Shown here in pieces: positions 32,178 to 40,961 of a stretch of 45,835 nt of DNA. Source of the DNA: an uncultured Prevotellaceae bacterium (GTDB lineage: Bacteria > Bacteroidota > Bacteroidia > Bacteroidales > Bacteroidaceae). A model generated the notes under the pieces. That model searched no databases and was not told the DNA's origin. It worked only from the letters and a program-made list of their open reading frames with translations. The stretch is from NCBI GenBank assembly GCA_937915745.1, contig CALGGJ010000072.1, positions 1-45,835 of the forward strand. The letters run 5' to 3'. A program made the translations under genes and the position numbers. Each line of letters opens with the position of its first letter. Position 1 is the stretch's first letter.

Positions 32178-34694
32178 TTATTTCACCATTATCTTGCGGG
32201 TTTCGCCTGCTTGCCTGATGATGTATATGCCAGGCAGTAGCGAGTTCTGAGCCGCAGTGATGTCGGTGCCATGACAGATGGTGTGTCCTGTCACTGTATA
32301 GATGCCGTCGTACCGTGACGGTTTGCCGCTGTCAGTGCCAGCCTCGCCGGTGGCTGCAATGATGCCATGTATTGCATCGGCATTGTCGGCACGGCGCGAC
32401 AGCGGTATGAGCATCCACTGGCGGTGGCTCGGGGTGTTGGTACTGGCAGTGTATTGCCATGTATCGACTTTGGTGCCGGCATTGACCGACTCGTTTACGA
32501 GGTCAAATGCATAATCACTGTATTCGGACGGCACTATTTTGCGATAGGGGTAATCAATAGTCATGAGACGGAAGGTCTGTTCGCGCTGATTACCCGATTC
32601 TGCCGTGAGGAGTGAACTGTTTTGTGTACGATGCGATGTGAGACGTAGTCCTAGGGCGTTTTCAAGAATGTATGTGCCGTCGGTCTGCTGTTTGAGTTCC
32701 CATTGTTGTGCCGGTGAGTAGCTTATGTCTTCGAGGGTGACACTCGAGCGCGACGTAGCCGAGATGGCACGTGTGGTTTCGTTGCGTGGCACTATGAGGT
32801 AGCGCACACCAGGTTCAAGGGCTTCGGAATCGGATACCAGATCTGTGCCGACAGGTATTATGAGGGTGGTGATGCTTTGAGCAGGCATGTCGATAAATAG
32901 GTCGGTGCCGTCGAGCTTGTATGCACGTACATACGTGAGGTTTTCATCGGCCGATGTGCGATAGGCCCGTATGCGGGTTACTTCTGGCAGACTGGAGAAA
33001 AGCGAGAGGTTAACCTTGTGGGTGGTCTGACTTCCTTCGTTCAGCACCACTAACACCAGTGTGTCGCCTGCCTCGTTCATGGCGGCAAGGCTTTGGTTGT
33101 TGAGCGATGCAATGATGTTGTAGCCTCGGTGTATAAATCGTGTGCATTGCTGGCGAACGTAGAAGTTCTTCACTTTAGCGTATGTCTGCTGGGAAAAATT
33201 GCCGCGTATGGTACACCATTGGTCGTTGGCCTCTTCCATATATTGCCAATCCACCCATGCTTCGGGTTGCAGGTAACGCATGTCGTCGATGAGCCGCTGT
33301 GCCATGCTCAGGTTTCCCGAGAGGCCGCTACCACCCGAGCCGACCTCGCTCATCCACAAGGGGATGTCGGCCAGATGTGCCAGCTGTGCCATGCGGGTGC
33401 GGTCGGCAATGCTGCCCGAATAGGTGTGTGTGTTGAACTGTCCGAGCATAGACAGAATGCCAGCCGACTGATATTGCCTGAATCCCTCGACGGCAAGTCC
33501 CACGTTGGTTTCATCGGCTGCTGAGATTACGGTGTGGAGCCCTGATGCGTCGAGTATCGGTTTCAGAACCTTGATGAACTTAATCTGTGAAGCATAATCG
33601 AAATGACAACCCTCCTGCACTCCGTTGGCATACCAGAAACTGGTGACCGATTCGTTGAACGGTTCAAGTGTCTTGAACTCTATGCCATATTCGTCTTTAT
33701 AGTGTTTGCATACATCTACAAGGTAGTGTGCGAACTCTTCATAGTACTCTGGCCGCAGGTTGTCGCTGCTGCCGTCTGTGTTACCCGACACGCATCCGCT
33801 GTAAGTCATGTACCACGGACACGAGTTGCTGAACGCCTCGAAGATGGCATCGGGACGTTTCTCGTGAATCTTGAGCATAATCTTGCGTTGAGCTTCATCG
33901 CGGTCCCAATGGTATTCGTCGCCGCTGAAGTCTTTGAAACCCTCCATCTCGGCACGCAAACCCTTGCCGCTCCCCATGTGATGAAGCGTACAGTTGCGGT
34001 TCTCAGGGTCATCGCCTCCACCTATATTGTAGCGGAATAAATTGTAATTCAAACCGGTGGGACTGACAAGCCAGTTCACTATCTCGTCAATCTTCTTGTC
34101 GTCCCACTTGCCGCATTGGCCTGCCCACCAACATAGCGACACGCCCCATCCGCCATCGAAGTACTGACGCACAACCTGAGGTGCAATGATGTAGCTCACC
34201 GTATCGGCTGGTGGCGATGCTTTAGGATCGTCGCTGAAATACCAGTGATGTTTTATGTCCTGGCCATTCTTGTCGGTGAACACCTTCGAACCGTCGGTGT
34301 TGGCATCGGTGCCGAGATAGCGGTTATTGGCCTTGCAACGCAGGCGTACATATTGTTTTGATACACTCTCGATAGCATATTTTGCATTGTTCGACGTCGA
34401 ATCGGTGGTGAATGTAGTGTTCCACTGATTCAGCAAAGCAAGGAAACGTGGCGCACCATCGGCCTTGATGCTGTAATAGCCTTGACCGTCAGGAATGAAT
34501 GTGACACACTGAGGATTGGTGGCTGTGGCCGATTCGAGCACTCCACCATAGTCGGAAGCCATCTTAAGGTGGTTGCCGCTACTGTGAATGAGGAAAATGC
34601 GGGTAGGTTCTGTAAATTCGGGCTGGGCCGAAATGGTCAGGCATACTGCTAAACAGCATACACTCGTAAGAAGAAGTCTTGTTTGCATGGTCAT
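32178..34694 (-). CDS. GH30-family glycosidase with ricin-like domains and T9SS-type tail
   Basis: Secreted glycoside hydrolase, probably GH30 (endo-beta-1,6-galactanase-like) by its SNSCPWYMTYSGCVSGN motif. Counting from the ATG at 34694: signal peptide (ending ISAQ), a ricin-like beta-trefoil part (about 30-155), the (beta/alpha)8 catalytic domain with acid/base Glu about 348 in LEPFNES and nucleophile Glu about 450 in WMSEVG, a beta domain, a second ricin-like region (about 620-770), and an end LLPGIYIIRQAGETRKIMVK typical of T9SS sorting domains. The frame opens upstream to 34769, but residues 1-20 there derive from a family-B repeat and a -7 promoter element, so I chose a downstream ATG (34709, 34694 or 34688 are all possible). 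Confidence 0.85.
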   Translation of the reverse strand: MTMQTRLLLTSVCCLAVCLTISAQPEFTEPTRIFLIHSSGNHLKMASDYGGVLESATATNPQCVTFIPDGQGYYSIKADGAPRFLALLNQWNTTFTTDSTSNNAKYAIESVSKQYVRLRCKANNRYLGTDANTDGSKVFTDKNGQDIKHHWYFSDDPKASPPADTVSYIIAPQVVRQYFDGGWGVSLCWWAGQCGKWDDKKIDEIVNWLVSPTGLNYNLFRYNIGGGDDPENRNCTLHHMGSGKGLRAEMEGFKDFSGDEYHWDRDEAQRKIMLKIHEKRPDAIFEAFSNSCPWYMTYSGCVSGNTDGSSDNLRPEYYEEFAHYLVDVCKHYKDEYGIEFKTLEPFNESVTSFWYANGVQEGCHFDYASQIKFIKVLKPILDASGLHTVISAADETNVGLAVEGFRQYQSAGILSMLGQFNTHTYSGSIADRTRMAQLAHLADIPLWMSEVGSGGSGLSGNLSMAQRLIDDMRYLQPEAWVDWQYMEEANDQWCTIRGNFSQQTYAKVKNFYVRQQCTRFIHRGYNIIASLNNQSLAAMNEAGDTLVLVVLNEGSQTTHKVNLSLFSSLPEVTRIRAYRTSADENLTYVRAYKLDGTDLFIDMPAQSITTLIIPVGTDLVSDSEALEPGVRYLIVPRNETTRAISATSRSSVTLEDISYSPAQQWELKQQTDGTYILENALGLRLTSHRTQNSSLLTAESGNQREQTFRLMTIDYPYRKIVPSEYSDYAFDLVNESVNAGTKVDTWQYTASTNTPSHRQWMLIPLSRRADNADAIHGIIAATGEAGTDSGKPSRYDGIYTVTGHTICHGTDITAAQNSLLPGIYIIRQAGETRKIMVK

Positions 34695-34720
34695 GATATG
34701 GTCTGTCATTATGTTAGTGT

Positions 34721-34728
34721 CAAATATA
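34721..34728 (-). promoter_or_regulatory. -7 element ahead of GH30
   Basis: TATATTTG on the minus strand fits TAnnTTTG. The nearest TTG box is 23 bases away, slightly long. It lies inside the extended GH30 frame, supporting the downstream start. Confidence 0.35.
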
Positions 34729-34745
34729 ATTCCTCCCCAGGTCGG

Positions 34746-34786
34746 AGTGAGCAAGCTCCCTTTGGTCATTTGGCTTAACGAAAACG
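34746..34786 (-). repeat. Family-B structured repeat, copy B5 (right half lost)
   Basis: Minus-strand orientation. Left stem CGTTTTCGTTAAGCCA and inner hairpin arms CCAAAGGGAGC-TT-GCTCAC are kept; the right arm is missing. Its left end is translated as the last residues of the RluA-type protein (Arg-Phe-Arg) and TTAA supplies its stop. Confidence 0.85.
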
Positions 34787-36268
34787 TACGAAATATGTAG
34801 GTAACGGTGATGTCAGCTTCATTTTTTCGCCCGTATGTGGATGTATGAATGAAATCGACTGTGCATGTAGCATAAGGCGCACTTCAGTCTGGTGCATAGG
34901 GGTGTTGCTCACAATATCGGATGGAGAGTAGAGGCGGTCGCCTACGATGGGGCAGCCCAGGCCTTCGGGACTGGCTGCATGTACACGCAGTTGGTGGGTG
35001 CGTCCTGTTTCGGGATAGAAGGCGACGAGGGTGTGTCCGGGGGTGCGCTGCAGCACTTCGTAGCGTGTCGTTGCCGGCTTGCCATGCAGGCGGTCTGTCA
35101 TCTGTCGCGGACGGTCGAGGTAGTTGGGGGCGAGTGGCAGGTCTATCACTCCGCTGTCGTTGGCCACATCTCCTTCGAGCCATGCCAGGTAGCGTTTTTT
35201 GATGATGTGCCGGTAGAACTGCATTTGCAGCTCTTTGTGGGTTTCTTTGTCCTTGGCAATAAGCATGATGCCCGAGGTGTCCATATCGAGGCGGTGGATA
35301 GGGATAGGTGAGGTGGAGGCTTCGCTTATGCAGATCCTTTCTATTTCGGATTCTACGCTTGGCGCATCGATATTGCCGCGTACGGCCAACATGCCGGCAG
35401 GTTTGTCAACGGCTATGATATATGGGTCGTCGTAGATGATGCGCATTTCCTTCGCGCGTTGCCGGAGTATGGGTAGCAGCGGGTTTTCCTCGACATCGAG
35501 GCCTTGCAGCATGTGGCGCAGGATGGGCTTACACTTTGATTGGCAGGCAGGGTAGTATGTGCCGTCGTATCGCAGTTCGCCTCGTGGCGAAGTTCCCATC
35601 CAGAACTCGGCCATGCAAAGAGGGTGAAGGTTGTGGCTATAGGCGTATTGCAGCAGTTTTGGTGCGCAACACTCGCCTGCGCCCGACGGTGGTATGCGGC
35701 AGGTCTCGTCGCCCCCGAATATATGGGTGATTGTGCGCTCTTGTCCAAGCGCATTGAGTATGTGGTATTGGTTGAATAGCCACAGTTGGAGGTTGCGCGA
35801 ACGTAGGCTCTTGGCATCGCTGTCGGGCATCTGGCTTATGAGTGCTTCTTCGTTTTGGAAGTAACGGTCGGCCCCATGCTTGTCGAAGATTGGTGTTACA
35901 AAGCCGGGATGATGGTTGCAGCCGTCAAGGAGGCCGGAGAAGGCGGCGAGGAAGAAGAGGGGGGAAGCAGACGATGCGAGAGGGGAAACCGACGACGCGA
36001 GTGGTGAAGTCGGAGAGTGACGAGGGGTAACAACCAATACCCCAAACATCTTGCCGCGGCATATCTCGTCGGCCCATTGGGGCTGGGTGGCAAGATGGGC
36101 TTTTAGTTGTGTGGCTGCTTGTATGGCAAGAGGGTGGGGGGTGTAGAGGAACGGGTAGGTAAACTTTTGTGGAAAAGCAACTTCACCCTCTGGCATGAGA
36201 GGGTGAAGTGTGGTTGTCGTAAAATCTGCAGTCGTTGCCTGACTGTTATTTTTTGCTTTGTTTGGCAT
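34775..36268 (-). CDS. RluA-family pseudouridine synthase
   Basis: A 497-residue RNA pseudouridine synthase. The catalytic domain is in the C-terminal half (about 285-490), with the active-site motif HRLDMDTSGIMLIAKD carrying the catalytic Asp, and GRTHQLRVHAASPEGLGCPIVGD. The first 250 residues are an extra domain with Cys and His clusters (CRIPPSGAGECCAPK, CQSKCK), seen in some Bacteroidetes RluA proteins. A low-complexity stretch near 110-127 repeats SPLASS. The start overlaps the GH51 3' end by 23 bases; ATG at 36196 (MPEGEVAF) is an alternative. Uridine target unknown. Confidence 0.88.
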   Translation of the reverse strand: MPNKAKNNSQATTADFTTTTLHPLMPEGEVAFPQKFTYPFLYTPHPLAIQAATQLKAHLATQPQWADEICRGKMFGVLVVTPRHSPTSPLASSVSPLASSASPLFFLAAFSGLLDGCNHHPGFVTPIFDKHGADRYFQNEEALISQMPDSDAKSLRSRNLQLWLFNQYHILNALGQERTITHIFGGDETCRIPPSGAGECCAPKLLQYAYSHNLHPLCMAEFWMGTSPRGELRYDGTYYPACQSKCKPILRHMLQGLDVEENPLLPILRQRAKEMRIIYDDPYIIAVDKPAGMLAVRGNIDAPSVESEIERICISEASTSPIPIHRLDMDTSGIMLIAKDKETHKELQMQFYRHIIKKRYLAWLEGDVANDSGVIDLPLAPNYLDRPRQMTDRLHGKPATTRYEVLQRTPGHTLVAFYPETGRTHQLRVHAASPEGLGCPIVGDRLYSPSDIVSNTPMHQTEVRLMLHAQSISFIHPHTGEKMKLTSPLPTYFVRFR

Positions 36269-38819
36269 TGATACGTATGACAGTGAAGCTATATTTAGGC
36301 AGTTCGTGGTCGAATTGTGCCTGTACGTCGATTTCAGACTCTACGGGTGTTGCGGTGCGGTCGGTTGGATTGCCTGTCATCACTGTGAGTTGTGCCTTGG
36401 TGTCGTATGCATCGAGGCTTCCGAGGTCTATGCTTGCCTGTACGGGTGCCGGCAGCATGTTGACGAGTTTTATGATAATGTCACCATTATCGGCTTTCAC
36501 CACCGATGAACCTACACGCAGTTTTACGTCGCTATTCCCGTTTACGCTGAGTGTGCTTGGTATGTAGCTCGTTCCGCTGCCGGTGCCTGCCAGACGTTGC
36601 ACGTGGTAGCTTGGGGTGAGTGTCGTGATGCCTTCGTTGTTGAAGTAGATGAGGTCGGGATTCCAGTTTGAGTGTCCTTCTTTGCAGAATAGCGGAGCGT
36701 AGGACGACATCACAACCACATCGCCATTGCGTTCGAGGTTGGTTATGTGGAGTGCTTCGGCCAGTGCATTCTCCATGCGGTTGTTACGGCTGGCCCATTC
36801 GCCCAGATAGACCTTGGTACCATTGCGGTCGTAGCGGTCGTAGTAGTTTTGGTTGTGTATGTACCATCCTGGGTCAACGTAATAGTGTTCGTCAACGATG
36901 TCGATGTTTTCCTTGCGGGCCAGTTGCCATCCGTATTCGTAGTCGCTGCCTTCGAAGAATGGTCCCACGGTACCCACTACCTGTATGTCGGGATAGCGTT
37001 GTTTGATGCCTTGGTTGAGATAGGTGAACCGCTCGGTAAACACATCGCTGATGAGGTCTTCGTTACCTATTCCGAGATATTTCAGGTTGAAAGGCTTGGG
37101 GTGTCCTGCATCGGCACGCATCTTTGCCCACTTTGAGGTCTTCGGGTCGCCGTTGGCCCATTCGATGAGGTTGCACAGCTCGTCGAGATATTCCTCCATC
37201 GTTGGCAGTGGGTTCTGGTGTGGTACCTTGAAGTCTTCGCCTGCAAATGGCAGTCCGCCTTGCTGGCCGTGTCCCTGATAGCTTGAGTTTTGGCATGGCA
37301 CACCGGCGGGCAGCACAGGCAGTGGTTCGGCGCCTATGTCTTCGCAGAACTGGAAGTATTCGAAGAAGCCGAGTCCCATCGACTGGTGGTAGTGCCAAAT
37401 GTTGGGCAGCGACTTACGCTGCCACAGCGGTCCTACGGTATATATCCATCGATACATGTTGTCGAGTCCCTGTCCGTGGCTGACGCATCCTCCCGGGAAT
37501 CTGACGAACCGTGGATGTATGTCGGCTACAGCTTGTGCCAGGTCGGGCCTGAGGCCGTTGGTGCGGTTCTTGAATGTTTTTTGTGGAAACAGGCTCACGA
37601 AGTCGATGGCTATCTGTCCTGTTCCCAGCGGCTCGATGGTTAGTCGGGCTTTGGTAGCATCGGCATTAGCCACGAGCACTGCTTTCTGTTGTTTCCATGC
37701 GGTCGTGGCACTGAGTCGTGTTTCGGCCAGGGTATTGTTGCCGTCTGTAAGTCTTATGGCTACCTTGCCCGCTCCTTCCATCTTTTTGAGGAATAGGCTG
37801 AGGTTGTATCGTTCGCCTTTCCTGACACAGATACCGTCGAATCCCTCGTTTTGCAGCGACGCTCCTGTATCTGTGGTCTTCAGAATGGCATAGTGGCTGT
37901 TGTTGGCGTGTATCGGTGCATCGGTGCCGATGGTCCATTCGGTCCCTTCGCCTTCGAGGCGCCATGCTGTCTGTGCATTCCATTCGCGGCGGTCGAGTTG
38001 TGAGTATTCGAAGTCGCGGTTTTGGATGAGTTCGGCATAGAGTCCGCCGTCGGCGGCATAGCTTATGTCTTCAAAGAACACACCGATAAGGTTTGGGCTT
38101 ATGTCTTTTGTCAGCTCTGGATGTAGCTTTAATGTTGCACCGACAGTCATGTCGGCCTTAAATCGAGTCTGGTCGTCGCGCATACTTTCGGCATATTGGC
38201 GGTTGTGCAGCGTGGTGGCATCACCGCGGTCGATGAGGGCACTCACGAGTGTCCATGGTGCACGTGTCACATTGCCCAGGTATTCGAGCCCGTCAACGAT
38301 GGCATTTACTTTGTCCGACTGATATTTATCTGCTTCCTTGGCTGCTGTCCAATGGCGGAAGTCGGTGCTGGTCACTTCGTAGTATTTGCCGTCGTTGGTC
38401 TTGTAGGTCACTACAAACAGGTTTCCACGTTTTGTGAGTATCGGTTCCACGACATCTCGGGTCGATACGTATGGGTAGTCTTGTGGTTTCCATACCGACA
38501 GCTTCTGTGTCAGTGTGGTTGCAAACTGGTTGATACCACGACCCAGTTGCCACACGGCATACCAGGTGTCGCCGTCTTTAAGCACGCTGGGTGCATACAT
38601 GTTCTTCTGTGCTCCCCACGTACCGAAGTCGCTGGTCACGAACGATTGGTCCTGACCTATAGCCTGCCACTGCAACCCATCAGTGCTGTAGGCAATATGT
38701 ATGCCTTTATGAGGGTCTTGTGGAATGGCGTAGGTGAAGATATATACTGAGTCGGGGGCTGCTGCACGACACGTTGCACATGCCAATGCAAGGATGGAAT
38801 AAATGATGTATCGTTTCAT
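36246..38819 (-). CDS. GH51-type alpha-L-arabinofuranosidase with N-terminal propeller fragment
   Basis: An 857-residue exported enzyme (signal about 1-20) that should release arabinofuranose from arabinan or arabinogalactan. Residues about 21-170 resemble part of a GH43/sialidase-like beta-propeller (MYAPSVLKDGDTWYAVWQLG). About 265-415 fits a CBM4/9-like binding module. The GH51 barrel follows (FVRFPGGCVSHGQ near 438), with acid/base Glu587 in GNED and nucleophile Glu674 in LGEWAS, then the C-terminal beta domain. Encoded downstream of a lipoprotein and upstream of the RluA and GH30 genes. Confidence 0.88.
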   Translation of the reverse strand: MKRYIIYSILALACATCRAAAPDSVYIFTYAIPQDPHKGIHIAYSTDGLQWQAIGQDQSFVTSDFGTWGAQKNMYAPSVLKDGDTWYAVWQLGRGINQFATTLTQKLSVWKPQDYPYVSTRDVVEPILTKRGNLFVVTYKTNDGKYYEVTSTDFRHWTAAKEADKYQSDKVNAIVDGLEYLGNVTRAPWTLVSALIDRGDATTLHNRQYAESMRDDQTRFKADMTVGATLKLHPELTKDISPNLIGVFFEDISYAADGGLYAELIQNRDFEYSQLDRREWNAQTAWRLEGEGTEWTIGTDAPIHANNSHYAILKTTDTGASLQNEGFDGICVRKGERYNLSLFLKKMEGAGKVAIRLTDGNNTLAETRLSATTAWKQQKAVLVANADATKARLTIEPLGTGQIAIDFVSLFPQKTFKNRTNGLRPDLAQAVADIHPRFVRFPGGCVSHGQGLDNMYRWIYTVGPLWQRKSLPNIWHYHQSMGLGFFEYFQFCEDIGAEPLPVLPAGVPCQNSSYQGHGQQGGLPFAGEDFKVPHQNPLPTMEEYLDELCNLIEWANGDPKTSKWAKMRADAGHPKPFNLKYLGIGNEDLISDVFTERFTYLNQGIKQRYPDIQVVGTVGPFFEGSDYEYGWQLARKENIDIVDEHYYVDPGWYIHNQNYYDRYDRNGTKVYLGEWASRNNRMENALAEALHITNLERNGDVVVMSSYAPLFCKEGHSNWNPDLIYFNNEGITTLTPSYHVQRLAGTGSGTSYIPSTLSVNGNSDVKLRVGSSVVKADNGDIIIKLVNMLPAPVQASIDLGSLDAYDTKAQLTVMTGNPTDRTATPVESEIDVQAQFDHELPKYSFTVIRINAKQSKK

Positions 38820-38890
38820 AGCTTCACATGAAATAATGAATGAAAAAAATACCTTTCGGGTGGCTAATTGTCAATTTGCACGTGCGCACT

Positions 38891-39319
38891 TCAATTTCCA
38901 TCGGCATACCCCTCGAGTACATGCAGGGTCGTACTCACCGAGTTTGTCTCACCGTAAATCTGGTTTCCGGCATAGTAGGATATAGATGCTCTGAAACTCA
39001 CGGAGTAGGTGCCAGGCTCGGTTGGTGCGCGGAATGCAAACTTCACCTCACCGCTCTTGTTGCTGATGTCGCCTTTGTCGATGATGTTCGTAACCCCACC
39101 TACAGTGTAGTAGAGGCGGAAATAATAGTAGTATGCCCCTTCGGTCTTGATGGTGGCGGTGGCAAAGATGCTGTCACCGGCATAACAGCGCGGGGTAGAG
39201 AGTTCGAGTTTGTCGAATACAGGCGATGCTGTCGTATAGTCTTTGTCGTCTTCGCAGCCGACAAATGCCCAGGCTGCAGCCACGAGCAACGGTGCAAGGA
39301 TAAATCTGATTGGTTTCAT
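38891..39319 (-). CDS. Small Ig-like lipoprotein
   Basis: A 142-residue lipoprotein: signal, lipobox ending Cys22 (WAFVGC), then one beta-sandwich-type domain (SGEVKFAFRAPTEPGTYSVSFRASI) with an aromatic-rich YYYYFRLYY strand. Not a recognised named family. It is first in the GH51/RluA/GH30 strand and has its own promoter. A surface glycan-binding role is a guess from its neighbours. Confidence 0.7.
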   Translation of the reverse strand: MKPIRFILAPLLVAAAWAFVGCEDDKDYTTASPVFDKLELSTPRCYAGDSIFATATIKTEGAYYYYFRLYYTVGGVTNIIDKGDISNKSGEVKFAFRAPTEPGTYSVSFRASISYYAGNQIYGETNSVSTTLHVLEGYADGN

Positions 39320-39348
39320 ATTTGATTGTCGAATTACATATCATGGTG

Positions 39349-39379
39349 CAAAGTTGCGAATTAATTTTTATATGACAAA
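39349..39379 (-). promoter_or_regulatory. Promoter for the lipoprotein-GH51-RluA-GH30 run
   Basis: Minus strand TTTG (39379-39376), 19 bases, CAACTTTG (39356-39349). The -7 box deviates from TAnnTTTG at its first base. Confidence 0.5.
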
Positions 39380-39406
39380 GCAAAACATATAAAAAACTGT
39401 TAAATG

Positions 39407-39438
39407 TTTGTTGGTGTCGGGAATTCTATATAACTTTG
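39407..39438 (+). promoter_or_regulatory. Promoter for the DUF4836 lipoprotein gene
   Basis: TTTG (39407-39410), 20 bases, TAACTTTG (39431-39438): good consensus. ATG follows 29 bases later. Divergent from the promoter at 39349-39379. Confidence 0.65.
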
Positions 39439-39467
39439 CGTGATTTTAGGACAAAGCTGTAAATCAT

Positions 39468-40925
39468 ATGACAAAACAATTAAAACTCATGTCGGTGTGC
39501 ATCGTAGTCGTTGTGACGATGCTTGCCGGTTGTACCAATGACGATACCGCCGACTATGTGACCGTGGTGCCGGCCGATGCCGATGCCGTTGCAGCCGTCA
39601 GGCTCGACGAACTGGTGCGCAAGAGCGACGTGACACGTTCTATCTGGTATAAACTCATGATGGGCGGCCTGAGTAAGAACCAAGCCCTTGCCGGCGATGC
39701 CGGTGATGCATTGGTAACTCTGGCCAAGGACCCCTCGGTGCTTGGAGTGGATTTCGGCAAGCCTGCCTATCTGTTTAAGGTGGGCGACCAAGTGGGCCTC
39801 TCGCTCAAAGTTGACGACTCTTCAATGCTCGAAGAGTTTGTTTCACGACTTGCAGGGTGGGGCTTATGTGCCAAAGTGAAACAACACGATGACATGACAT
39901 GGAGCCGTCTGCTCGACGAGGTGAACATGGCATGGAACGACAATACCTTGCTCATGATGTACTCGCAGGCCCAACTGGTCAGCGACCGCATGATGCTTGC
40001 CCTCATGACCCTCCCGGCCGACCAGTCGTTTGCTGCCACCAGTCGGTTCAACCAGCTGAAAGCAACAAAGGGCGACGACATAAGTCTGTATGTGAATCTT
40101 GCTGCTGCGCCCGACGGAGTAAAAGGCATTTTGCGGTCAATGATGCCTGTCGGTGCCAAATACTCCGACGTGGAACTCGTGGCGGGACTCGATTTCCACA
40201 ACGGAGGCCTGACACTTAGCTCGCAGATGTTCAGTACCAACGACAAGGTGCAGGCCGAGATAGACAAGAAGTATTCAGCACTGAAACCTATAGGCTCCGA
40301 TTTTGTCAACAAGATACCGCGTGGAAGCACCGCATGGATGCTTTTTGGCACAGACGGACCCACACTGCTCGACCTGCTGAAGAGTCTGCCGGGAATGAAA
40401 GAAAGACTTCTTGCCGTAGGGCTCGGGGTGGATGTAGAAGCCATGATTCGTGCCATTGACGGCGACGTGATGCTCGTCGCCCAAACCGATGCAAACGATA
40501 TACATCATGTACTCGACATGAAGATGTATGCCGAAGTGACCGATACCGACTTCATGGCCGATGCCGACTACTGGATGGAGTCGGCCCGCGACTACGGAAT
40601 CAGGATGAACCGTCTGGCTGAGGGTGAATTCTGTATCCATGCCGACGATGCCGACTTTTTCGTTGCAGCCGCTGACAAGACACTCTATTTCGGTGGCTCA
40701 CGCTACGAGACCCTTCAGGCTCAAGGCCAAAATGCTTTTGCTGGCGAGATAAAAGGCAAGAACATGTTTATGATGTTCGACGCATCGAAACTGACACCAA
40801 AGCTCTCGACCATTACGGTGGCATCGGCACGCAGCGGCGAACTCGTCGTGACAGTCAACATGGCAAGCAAAAACAGCAATATCATTGCAGAACTGCTCCA
40901 AGTCGTGTTAGGAGGGTTATGGTAA
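39468..40925 (+). CDS. DUF4836 lipoprotein
   Basis: A 485-residue exported protein of the Bacteroidetes DUF4836 family. Signal with lipobox Cys22 (VTMLAGC), then the family opening YVTVVPADADAVAAVRLDEL, and long alternating helical and beta regions (LKPIGSDFVNKIPRGSTAWMLF). Function of the family is not known. Single-gene unit with its own promoter. Confidence 0.85.
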   Translation: MTKQLKLMSVCIVVVVTMLAGCTNDDTADYVTVVPADADAVAAVRLDELVRKSDVTRSIWYKLMMGGLSKNQALAGDAGDALVTLAKDPSVLGVDFGKPAYLFKVGDQVGLSLKVDDSSMLEEFVSRLAGWGLCAKVKQHDDMTWSRLLDEVNMAWNDNTLLMMYSQAQLVSDRMMLALMTLPADQSFAATSRFNQLKATKGDDISLYVNLAAAPDGVKGILRSMMPVGAKYSDVELVAGLDFHNGGLTLSSQMFSTNDKVQAEIDKKYSALKPIGSDFVNKIPRGSTAWMLFGTDGPTLLDLLKSLPGMKERLLAVGLGVDVEAMIRAIDGDVMLVAQTDANDIHHVLDMKMYAEVTDTDFMADADYWMESARDYGIRMNRLAEGEFCIHADDADFFVAAADKTLYFGGSRYETLQAQGQNAFAGEIKGKNMFMMFDASKLTPKLSTITVASARSGELVVTVNMASKNSNIIAELLQVVLGGLW

Positions 40926-40961
40926 ATTTAGACATTAACCATTAGCTTGTATTATTAAGGA

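Noticed and set aside
34709..34769. Upstream start for the GH30 gene
   Set aside because: The extra 20 residues come from family-B repeat sequence and a -7 promoter element, and they would displace the signal peptide.
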